Part shown: positions 46,178 through 55,540 of the stretch, one piece after another | Numbering within the stretch: the first letter of the stretch is position 1 | Layout: each line of letters opens with the position of its first letter | Assembly: GCA_950097015.1 (NCBI GenBank) | Contig: CATNEN010000008.1 | Span: 4,587,650-4,651,649, forward strand | DNA from: Macrostomum hystrix | Taxonomy: Eukaryota > Platyhelminthes > Macrostomidae | Direction: 5' to 3' | DNA: 64,000 nucleotides | The notes under the pieces: model-generated | Database searches by the model: none | Seen by the model: the letters and a program-made list of their open reading frames with translations, nothing else | What the model was told of the DNA's origin: nothing | Translations under genes and position numbers: made by a program

Positions 46178-47522
46178 TCAGACAGCCCAACTCGGGTCAA
46201 GTAAAACCTTCTTCGACAGTTGCGATCGCATCTCTGGCACCGAATGATAAAACAGCTGATTGTTGCCAGGTCGGCCAGCTCGAACTGGATTCTCCTTCAC
46301 TCGCCGATTCACCTGGGTCATGATGTCTAGCAGGTGTTCTCGGCGATATTCTCTCTCTAGCACCGCGCACAGCGTCTGGATGAAGACGGAGCCGCGGCCG
46401 GGGTCCCTGTAGGCTGGCCCGGTCTCCGTGTTGGCATAGCAGAACAGGAAGTCACTCTCCGTAGGACAGAAAAGCGGATCTTTTACCGGGGCTCTGACGG
46501 GCACTGAGTCCGTGCTCACAGACGCCTGGCGAAGCTCAGCGGCCTCCGATCGACCGCCGCGGCAGGCTTGGACAAAAAATATCTTCGGCTTGTGCTCCAA
46601 GCCACTGCAAATGTTGGCCTGCAGTCTGGCGGCCAGGTACCTGCCGATTGATTAACCAATCAATCTGTTCAATCAGTTGATCAATCGATCAATAAGAAAT
46701 TAAGAAGTCAATCAATTCAAGGAATATAACTTTTTAATAAAAAAATCTATCAATGCTCAACTTCTCAATGAATTATTGACCTTTAAATGAAATCCAATTA
46801 ATAATTATTCAAATTGCGAGTATGCATCTACTCGTATCTAACAATTGATAAGTTAGGCAATCTATTTATCAATTGATGTATGGGGATGACTGTCGGAGCT
46901 AAAACGCTCGCTCGAAGGGTCCCTGAACTCGAGTCCGCTACGAGGCAACATTTATTTGTGGCGCAGCCGCGTTGTGGGCTAGAGTTCTTGGAATGCAATT
47001 CGCGCCCATGAGAGCCAATTCCCGATGAGATGAGCCAATGATATCAGCCAGCCAATGAGATTAGCCAGCCAATTGGAGCAGCCAGCCAATCAGATTAGCC
47101 AGCCAATGAGATTAGCCAGCCAATTGGAGCAGCCAGCCAATCAGATTAGCCATGCAGTCAATGAGATCAGGCAGCTAATTAAAAGAGCCGCTGACCTAAT
47201 CTCTAGCGGTCTGCCATCGCAGCCGTAGATTGAGTCGGCGGTGCCATGAGCCATGAGGAAGCAGACAAAGCAGCCGTGTCGATTAAGCTCGGCTTCGTTG
47301 TTGGCCAGCTCGTGAATGCAGTTGAGCATGCCATTCACGCTAAGATCTTGCTTCACAACCACCCGAAAGCGCAGCTTCTCAAACAATAGCTGAATTCGTT
47401 CGACATCAAATTCGGAGCCGTCGCGACACTCGAACTTGGAGCTGGCGGTGTACTTGTTGATGTTGATTATCAGGCAGAAGCCTTGCGGGTCTGTAATGCG
47501 GTAAAAATCTTCTGGGCGGTAC
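46178..47522 (-). CDS. caspase catalytic domain (p20 and p10)
   Basis: Two exons, 47522-47196 and 46640-46178. The p20 part reads RPEDFYRITDPQGFCLIIN, then ECRDGSEFDVERI (RxGSxxD, substrate-Asp-binding Arg), CFLMAHG (catalytic His) and, in the second exon, FVQACRGG (catalytic Cys in QACRG). The linker holds possible processing sites (VSTD-S, PVKD-P). The p10 part has DFLFCYANTETG, AYRDPGRGSVFIQTLC and VNRRV. Cysteine protease cutting after Asp in apoptosis or differentiation. All catalytic residues are present, so it should be active. Resemblance is to initiator or executioner caspases in general; I cannot assign an orthologue. The stop codon is followed within 8 bp by satellite DNA, so the 3' UTR would be repeat. 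Confidence 0.93.
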
Positions 47523-50500
47523 CTGGAGGGGAGTTTAAAAGTAAATAAGCTTTTGTTGGGTTTGCGGTTGCACTTTTATGATTTAGACCTCGTTTACATT
47601 CTATGTTATCTTACTTCCTTTCTCTCGTGCGCTGTCTCACTCTAGCAGTGTTTACTCACCGCATATGCACCTGCGTGTCAGTGCATGTTTTAGCCCTCAA
47701 CCTATCAAATCGTTTCAATAATCAATGTACATTCATCGAACAGTCTGTGCATAATAAATAGATCGCAAGTTTTGGCTCTGGCCCTCAACAGTTCGTTTGT
47801 CAGCTAACATGACCTGGCTAGTGTCATTCAGCTTGCAGATTTTATTAATCAAGCATTACTGCCACTCTCTCCCTAACTCTACCAAACTCTACCAAACTCT
47901 ACCAAACTCTACCAAACTCTACCAAACTCTACCAAAATCTACCAAACTCTACCAAACTCTACCAAACTCTACCAAACTCTACCAAACTCTACCAAACTCT
48001 ACCAAACTCTACCAAACTCTACCAAACTCTACCAAACTCTACCAAACTCTACCAAACTCTACCAAACTCTACCAAAATCTACCAAACTCTACCAAACTCT
48101 ACCAAACTCTACCAAACTCTACCAAACTCTACCAAACTCTACCAAACTCTACCAAACTCTACCAAACTCTACCAAACTCTACCAAACTCTACCAAACTCT
48201 ACCAAACTCTACCAAAATCTACCAAACTCTACCAAACTCTACCAAACTCTACCAAACTCTACCAAACTCTACCAAACTCTACCAAAATCTACCAAACTCT
48301 ACCAAACCACGCCAGACTCTACCAAACCCCGCCAAACTCTACAAAACCACACCAAACTCTACCAAACCCCGCCAAACTCTACAAAACCACACCAAACTCT
48401 ACCAAACCCCGCCAAACTTTACAAAAACCACATCAAACTCTACCAAACCCCGCAAAACTCTACCAAACTCTACCAAACTCTACCAAACTCTACCAAACTC
48501 TACCAAACCCCGCCAAACTCTACCAAACCACGCCAGACTCTACCAAACCCCGCCAAACTCTAAAAAACCACTAAACTCTACCAAACCTCGCCAAACTCTA
48601 CAAAACCACACCAAACTCTACCAAACCCCGCCAAACTTTGCAAAAACCACACCAAACTCTACCAAACCCCGCCAAACTCTACCAAACTCTACCAAACTCT
48701 ACCAAACTCTACCAAACTCTACCAAACTCTACCAAACTCTACCAAACTCTACCAAACTCTACCAAACTCTACCAAACTCTACCAAACTCTACCAAACTCT
48801 ACCAAACTCTACCAAACTCTACCAAACTCTACCAAACTCTACCAAACTCTACCAAACTCTACCAAACTCTACCAAACTCTACCAAACTCTACCAAACTCT
48901 ACCAAACTCTACCAAACTCTACCAAACTCTACCAAACTCTACCAAAATCTACCAAACTCTACCAAACTCTACAAAACCACACCAAACTCTACCAAACCCC
49001 GCAAAACTCTACCAAACCCCGCCAAACTCTACAAAACCCCGCAAAACTCTACCAAACCCCGCCAAACTCTACAAAACCACACCAAACTCTACCAAACCCC
49101 GCCAAACTTTACAAAAGCCACGCCAAACTCTACCAAACCACGCCAGACTCTACCAAACCCCGCAAAACTCTACCAAACCCCGCCAAACTCTACAAAACCA
49201 CACCAAACTCTACCAAACCCCGCAAAACTCTACCAAACCCCGCCAAACTCTACCAAACCCCGCCAAACTCTACCAAACTCCGTCAAACTCTACCAAACTC
49301 TCCGAAACTCTTATGTCACACAGGCCTCAATCTCTCATCTCCCTCACCGGATTCTTGACCCTGTATCGTCCTCGTCAGCCATGCCGGTAGTTGAATTCAG
49401 TACATAGTTAACTGGCTCCTGTTCAAATCTATGAATGAGGATTTAAGAATTGAGGATTAAAACCTAGGTTAATGAGCTAGGCAACTCACACAAACGCTCA
49501 CTCGTTTTGTTCGTCAGATGTGACGTCGTCGGCAATGGGCAAGATTTTTTGGCTAAAAAAAATTTTTTACGATTAAATTCCACGTTGAGTAAATCTTTGA
49601 GCTTTATTAGTTTCAAAACAAGAGAAAAGTTTTTTTTGGATAATTCTCTTACTCATTGCCAACATCGAGGCTGAAGAAGTCCTTGCCTTTGTATCTGGAA
49701 TTTTTTTGCGGAAATAGAGGCTAAAGCGTTAAAATTTGTAACTTCGAGAAGCATTCGTAGAAAAAATCTATCAATCTGTTTTAAAGCGTTAAAACAGTTC
49801 TCAGTTTTTGAAAATTTTTGAAAGTTTCAACAGTTCTTGAAAAGGTCTGCATTTTTTCAAACAGTACTTTAGTTTTTCTTAAACTTTTCTCAAATTTTTA
49901 TCCATCTGTTCTCAAACAGTTCTCAATATGTTATCAACAGCTGTCCTCAAATTTCTCTGAACCTGTTCTCAAACTGTTCTCAAACTGTTCTTAAACTTCT
50001 CGGCACCTCTGCAGCAGGGCCAGCGTGTCGGAGCTGCCACTTTTAGCTGCGGCACTCTCGGCTGTCTGGCCCTTGGCGTCGCGCAGCGTCCAATTGGCCC
50101 CCCAGCTCCAGCAGAGCCCTGGCTGTCTCGTCTTTGCCAGCCGACGCGGCTTCCATAAGCGGCGTCCCCACCGTCCTGATCGCTAGCGTTGACGAACGCC
50201 CCAACGTTAATCAGCAGCCGGACAGCCTCGGTGGCGCCGGCCGAAGCTGCCGCGTGCAGAGCACCGTCCACGCCACTGCGCTGCCCGACGTCGCGTCGGC
50301 GCCCAGTTCGTCGATTAGTCGAGGCAGGCTGTCGAGGCAGGCCGGCGACTCGGCGCTGCGCCGAACCAAGCAGCTCAGGCAGGTGTGAAACCACTGGGCG
50401 TGCGGCCAGTCGCAGTTTAACCGGGTGGCGACTCGCAGGAATTCGGCAGGTGGCGCGTAATTTGCCAGCCGCATCAGGTCTTTGGCCTCCTGCTTCTCCT

Positions 50501-51457
50501 AAAAGAGGCAACAGCCAAGAAATGAAACTGAAAGAAGCTTTTCCTACTGGAAGAAGATTTCACCCATAAAATCTATATTTTACCTGTCAAATAAAGATTT
50601 GCACGACGGTTCTCAAAATGTTCTCAAACTTCTCTTAACCAGTTTTCCATCTGTTCTCAACCAATTTTCAATATGTTCTCAAACTGCTCTCAAACTCTTC
50701 TCAAACTGTTCTCAAAGTTCTCAACCAGTTTTTAATCTGTCATATTAGGACTTCATATGTTTAAAAGACTGTTGAACGCTTTTTAAAAGAAGATTTCGCC
50801 TTCTGTTACTCTGCAGACTCACCTTGAATGTCAAGCCGCGAATTTCTCTGAAAGAAGAAAGTTCAGAGATTTGAAGAAGGATGTAAAACGAAAGTAGTTC
50901 AACACGTGAATTCAAGAAGCCCCGTGAAGCGCTCACATTCGAATGACCTCAGCCAGCTCGGCGTGTCCCGCCGACTCGGCCAAGTCCGCCGCCGAGCAGC
51001 CACTTCGATCTTTTGCTCCTAGCAGCGCCTTCCTCTTCTCCCGCCTGCGCCGGTGCCTGAGCAGGTGCAGCAGGTGGCGCGCGCAGGCCCACTGGCCGGC
51101 CATCGCCGCCTCCATCAGCGGCGTTCGACCGGCGAGATTGGCGGCAAACTTCACAGGGCCGCTGGCGGCATCATCAAAGGGCAGCGCAGCCAATAGGCGC
51201 AGGTTGCCGGCACGGGCGGCCAAATGAGCGGCGTTGTCGCCGGTGGCTTTGTCGGCGGACCTCGGGCTGGTGCCGCGTTCCAGAAGCAGTTCGACGCATT
51301 TGAAATAGCGCCAGCTGGTGCTGACGGCCGAGGCTGCCAGCATCAGCGGACTGCGGCCTTCGGCTCGAGTGCGGCATCGGCAGTTGGCAGGTAGGGCCAG
51401 GCGTCTCAGCTGAGCATAGTTCTCATCGACTGTGAGCTGGCCGAGGCGTTTTGCCAT
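46178..51457 (-). CDS. ankyrin-repeat caspase (predicted fusion; six exons, frameshifts in exon 3)
   Basis: Proposed exons on the minus strand: 51457-50937, 50847-50823 (25-nt microexon), 50498-50007, 49694-49653 (42 nt), 47522-47196 and 46640-46178 (stop TGA). All junctions agree in phase (exon 1 ends phase 2, microexon phase 0, exon 3 phase 2, the 42-nt exon phase 2, then one base plus TAC). The product, about 620 aa, has six or seven ankyrin repeats, a linker (YKGKDFFSLDVGNE) and a caspase domain. Weak point: the exon 3 donor (AGAG-GTGCCG) is poor, and reading through it gives a stop at 49991, so a separate ankyrin gene is the alternative. No CARD or DED is seen; more exons may lie upstream of 51457. 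The two parts are detailed in separate entries. Confidence 0.55.
46900..46950 (+). repeat. weak tRNA-like (B-box) sequence
   Basis: CCTGAACTCGAGTCCGCTAC resembles a degenerate B box, with GTCGGAGCTAAAACGCTCGC upstream. Too weak for a SINE call; lies in the caspase intron. Confidence 0.2.
46990..47150. repeat. CCAAT-rich short repeats in caspase intron
   Basis: About five copies of AGCCAGCCAATGAGATTAGCC or AGCCAGCCAATTGGAGC in a row. Each copy contains a CCAAT word. Directly downstream (minus sense) of the exon ending at 47196. Confidence 0.85.
47880..49310. repeat. 10-bp satellite (ACCAAACTCT)n, ~140 copies
   Basis: Homogeneous blocks (47880-48300 and 48680-48960) alternate with blocks mixing ACCAAACCCC, GCCAAACTCT and ACAAAACCAC. 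Plus-strand frames stay open (TLPNSTKLYQ repeats), an artefact. By the ankyrin-caspase model it lies in the intron between the 42-nt exon and the first caspase exon. Confidence 0.96.
49311..49652. other. unique sequence after the 10-bp satellite
   Basis: No gene seen except the splice donor GTAAGAG of the 42-nt linker exon at its right border (minus sense). Confidence 0.45.
49695..50006. other. TTCTCAAA-rich intron
   Basis: Diverged CTGTTCTCAAA and CAGTTCTTGAAA words occur repeatedly here and again at 50610-50740. Contains the read-through stop at 49991 (minus strand). Confidence 0.5.
50007..51457 (-). CDS. ankyrin-repeat region (exons 1-3 of the proposed ankyrin-caspase)
   Basis: Exon 1 (51457-50937, ATG after CACGAAG) gives GRSPLMLAASAVST, KCVELLLERG, NAAHLAARAGNLRLLAALP, GRTPLMEAAMAGQWACARHL and CSAADLAESAGHAELAEVI. 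The 25-nt microexon adds IEIRGLTFK. Exon 3 (50498-50007) starts EKQEAKDLMRLANYAP and then needs three frame changes, near 50295, 50165 and 50103, to read ALHAAASAGATEAVRLLINV, TPLMEAASAGKDETARALLE and GQTAESAAAKSGSSDTLALL. One shift lies in a run of six C (plus strand, about 50098-50103). Since repeats are well preserved on both sides of each shift, sequencing indels are as likely as a pseudogene. Ankyrin repeats bind protein partners. Confidence 0.82.
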
Positions 51458-51475
51458 CTTCGTGAATGATTTCAA

Positions 51476-51754
51476 AGGGTCGAAGGCGAAATTGCTGTTA
51501 ATGTCATTATGCCAGATTTGATTCCAATAGCTACAGTTCGCCCAGCTGTAAAATGAGGTTGCAGCGGTCCTGAGTTCGAATCCATTATGAAGTCGTTACA
51601 TCTGGAGGGTCACAATCTACGGCTCAGAGACTGACTTTCAATAAGAAGTAAAGTACGTGTCAGTTTTTTACAAAGAAACATTTGTACTTTATCAACGACC
51701 ATTACATACAGACCACTGGCCTGTTAAGCTGAGCAATGTCCAATTCGACGGACC
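51476..51754. other. 5' flank of the ankyrin gene with tRNA-like motif
   Basis: GCGGTCCTGAGTTCGAATCC at about 51573-51592 matches a pol III B box on the plus strand; no A box identified, so at most a SINE fragment. The rest is AT-rich. Confidence 0.35.
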
Positions 51755-52578
51755 ACTGACCTGTTAGACAGACCACTGACCTGTTAGACAGACCACTGAC
51801 CTGTTAGACAGACCACTGACCTGTTAGACAGACCACTGACCTGTTAAGACAGACTTCTGATCTGTTAGACAGACCACTGATCTGTTAGACAAACCACAGA
51901 TCTGTTAGACAGACCACTGACCTGTTAGACAGACCCCTAATCTATTAGACAGACTACTGATCTGTTAGACAGACCTCTGATCTGTTAGACAAACCACTGA
52001 TCTGATAGACAAACCACTGATCTGTTAGACAAACCACTGACCTGTTAGACAAACCACTGATCTGTTAGACAAACCACTGATCTGTTAGACAGACCACGGA
52101 TCTGTTAGACAGACCACTGACCTGTTAGACAGACCACTGACCTGTTAGACAGACCACTGACCTGTTAGACAGACCCCTAATCTATTAGACAGACTACTGA
52201 TCTGTTAGACAGACCTCTGATCTGTTAGACAAACCACTGATCTGATAGAAAAAACCACTGATCTGTTAGACAAACCACTGATCTGTTAGACAAACCACTG
52301 ACCTGTTAGACAAACCACTGATCTGTTAGACAAACCACTGATCTGTTAGACAGACCACGGATCTGTTAGACAGACCACTGACCTGTTAGACAGACCACTG
52401 ACCTGTTAGACAGACCACTGACCTGTTAGACAGACCCCTAATCTATTAGACAGACTACTGATCTGTTAGACAGACCACTGATCTGTTAGACAAACCACAG
52501 ATCTGTTAGAGAGACCACTGATCTGTTAGACAAACCACAGATCTGTTAGACAGAGCGATGACCTGTTAGAGAGAGTAC
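51755..52578. repeat. 20-bp satellite, core ACCTGTTAGAC
   Basis: About 41 copies of GACCACTGACCTGTTAGACA with AAACC, ATCTG, CCCTAATCTAT and ACGG variants. A block of about 290 bp (from the CTGTTAGACAGACCCCTAAT type units on) is repeated in the same variant order at about 51920-52160 and 52150-52440, a higher-order duplication. Confidence 0.95.
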
Positions 52579-53337
52579 CAGTTTTTTCAGTTTTTCAGTA
52601 ACAAAAACACTGACTGCACTACTTAAACCATTTAGTAGCAGCTTTCTTATTTTAAGCAAGTAGCATTTGATTCCCAAAGCAGTGTGGCTTTGCCCTCTTG
52701 CACTTTCTGGTCGCAGACACTTCTCTATATTGCTAATCTATTTTTTTATTTTACTTCTTTATTGGCAGCAAAGGGCTGAGCAATCAGGGCCTCAGTATGT
52801 CTAAGTTCGCTCACTGTTTAAGCCTGCGTGAGCCAATTTCCTGCAGCCCAAAGACTGAGGCAGCTGAGATGTACATGTCGGACAGTGTATCGATATGGTA
52901 AAATGATTTTCTCCCTCACTTAGAAGAGCAGGAGCAGAACAACTCCTGATTGCCTTCAAGGCCTCTACTAATGTCCCCATCTGCCATGTCCTTTGTACGC
53001 GCCTGAAATGCAATTCTCCCTAATTCAGTGTTCGATCCCAATTTTTTTGTCGGTCGTCGCAATCTGGTTTTGGGTGGCCAGCGAGTTGGGGACTTTTCTC
53101 CCATTCTGCTCCTCTTTTTTGACAGGCGAATGCGCAAATGTTGATGCACTTTTGTATGTGTTAGAAATGGTCGATAAGTAATTTAATAGTATCGATCACG
53201 AGTCGAAAGTACGCGAATTTTTTTTAAACAGATTTGGCGGAAGTTTTAAAACCTTACTAAACTCAAGATCGATATTAATAGACTCAAGAAAATTATTCAG
53301 TTCTGCATGTTGGAAATTTGACACATGCCGCTGCGAT
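52579..53337. other. unique AT-rich spacer
   Basis: Between two arrays with the same core. Open frames on the minus strand (53149-52801 area) have no recognisable features. Nothing else supported. Confidence 0.45.
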
Positions 53338-54056
53338 CACATCTGTTAGATAGATTCGTTACCTGTTAGACAGATTCGTTACCTGTTAGACAGATTCATT
53401 ACCTGTTAGACAGATTCGTTACCTGTTAGACAGATTCGTTACCTGTTAGACAGATTCGTTACCTGTTAGACAGATTCGTTACCTGTTAGACAGATTCGTT
53501 ACCTGTTAGACAGACCACTGACTTGTTAGACATGGGAACTGATAGACAGGGAACTGAGTGTTAAACAAGGAACTGACCTTTTAGACAGGGAATTGACCTG
53601 TTAGACATGGGAACTGACCTTTTAGACAGGAAAACGGACCTGTTAGACATGTCTAACTGACCTGTTAGACATGGGAACTGTCCTGTTTAGACATGGGAAC
53701 TGTCCTGTTAGACATGGGAACTGTCCTGTTAGACATAGGAACCAACCCGTTAGTTCCGGGAAACTGACCTGTTAGACATGGGAACTGACCTGTTAGACAT
53801 GGGAACTGACCTGTTTAGACATGGGAACTGACGTGTTTAGACATGGGAACTGACGTGTTAGACATGGGAACTGACCTGTTAGACATGGGAACTGACCTGT
53901 TAGACATGGGAACTGACCTGTTAGACATGGGAAATGACCTGTTAGACATGGGAACTGACGTGTTAGACATGGGAACTGACCTGTTAGACATGGGAACTGA
54001 CCTGTTAGACATGGGAACTGACCTGTTAGACATGGGAACTGACCTGTTAGACTTGG
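53338..54056. repeat. 20/21-bp satellite, core ACCTGTTAGAC
   Basis: First about nine copies of AGATTCGTTACCTGTTAGAC (53338-53510), then about 25 copies of a 21-22-bp form, CATGGGAACTGACCTGTTAGA, with some irregular units near 53530-53760. The core is shared with the arrays at 51.8 kb and, on the other strand, at 18.6 kb. Confidence 0.95.
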
Positions 54057-54635
54057 TATCAGCAAGCAGCAGAAAAGTAATGAAGCCTACAAAAGTAGTT
54101 ATAAAATCTACCAAAATGTCACATAAAACACACCTTTGTGCCAGAATCTTTCCCAGGCTTGCTGTTCGACTTGCAAATATTCTGCATTGAAGGACGCCAT
54201 GTTTAGTTTTTAAGCCAGAAAAAAATTTCAGATGCCTTTTGTGTCAAATGAGTTCTCTGCGAGAATTGTCTGTGTAACACCCACCTTTATGCTCTAGCTG
54301 GAAGTACCTAGACTGCCCTGCTCAAACTGCTAGTCTACCGCGCAGAGTAGAATATGCACGGAGTTACAAGTACAATGAAAAGGCTGGCCAGCCTATGATG
54401 AGGCTGAAATGCTGAATAAAATGTACTATTGTGCAAGCAGCAATCTAAAGGCCCAGCATATTTTAATGTACACAGCTTTTTCTACCACTCTAATCTCACA
54501 CTAAACTCTTATCTTTTGAAATCCCTCACTCAATTCTCACCTTAAGTTCTTATCTTCTAGAATCTCATCGTATAATCTCACCCCAAACTCTGCTAACTTA
54601 AAAGCTCATCGACTAATCATACCCCAAACTCTCAT
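54057..54635. other. unique sequence
   Basis: No convincing gene. Towards 54500 it grades into degenerate copies of the next repeat. Confidence 0.45.
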
Positions 54636-55075
54636 AATCTAAATCTCATAGTCAAGTCTCACCCTAGACTTTCATCATCTAAAATCTCATAGTCTAGTCT
54701 CACCCTAGACTTTCATAATCTAAAATCTCATAGTCTAATCTCACCCTAGACTTTCAAAATCTAAATCTCATAGTCTAATCTCACCCTAGACTTTCAAAAT
54801 CTAAAATCTCATAGTCTAATCTCACCCTAGACTTTCAAAATCTAAAATCTCATAGTCTAATCTCACCCTAGACTTTCAAAATCTAAAATCTCATAGTCTA
54901 ATCACACCCTAGACTTTCAAAATCTAAAATCTCATAGTCTAGTCTCACCCTAGACTTTCATAATCTAAAATCTCATAGTCTAATCTCACCCTAGACTTTC
55001 ATTATCTCAAATCTCATAGTCTAATCTCACCCAAAACTTTCATTACTACCTAAAATTGCATAGTCTAGTCTCAGC
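54636..55075. repeat. 41/42-bp minisatellite
   Basis: About ten copies of a unit starting AATCTCATAGTCTAATCTCA and continuing CCCTAGACTTTCAAAATCTA. Degenerate copies extend left to about 54480. Confidence 0.93.
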
Positions 55076-55540
55076 CAAAACTCTCTTCTGTGACAATGTC
55101 AGGGGCTGCTGCTGCTGTCTCCCAAACGATCAATCATGCCAGACGCGCACAAAAATGTGAGCCGAATCTCCCTTCTCCCTTCGAATTCTCCGCTGAAGCA
55201 GCAACGGAAGACGATAAATGCCAGCCGCCAACGTTTTGCTTTTGTTTAGTAACCAAGCGCCGATTTAAGTGACGCGTTGCGGCATTCTCGTTTTAACGAA
55301 TCCGCGGCATTTTTTGCCACAAATGACTGTCATTTATCGGAGACCAAAGTTATTTACCCCATAATATAATCGCATACTAATATGTATAAACCTATAGTGC
55401 AACACGCCGTCAAGTGACGACCTCAAGAATAGGAAATTGTCAAACTATTTATTTGTTTTGGCTAGATAGGCTCCACTGGTGCCGTTATCTTCATGAAATA
55501 TGAATAGTGCGAGGCTACTGTCTGTCTACTGTTTCTCCCA
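55076..55540. other. spacer before the pyrimidine-rich satellite
   Basis: A 60-codon open frame at 55090-55272 is not supported by any motif. Otherwise nothing seen. Confidence 0.4.

Noticed and set aside
44037-46247. 736-codon and 530-codon open frames with HHTL and CITL repeats, and minus-strand MQSV repeats
   Set aside because: A 12-bp period lacks stops in several frames at once; open on both strands, no start or splice context.
47797-49407. 536-codon frame of TLPNSTKLYQ repeats
   Set aside because: Translation of the 10-bp satellite; overlaps the intron of the caspase gene.
49991-50007. Ankyrin gene ending at the stop at 49991
   Set aside because: Not excluded, but the phase-matched linker exon at 49694-49653 with GTAAGAG donor makes continuation into the caspase the better model.
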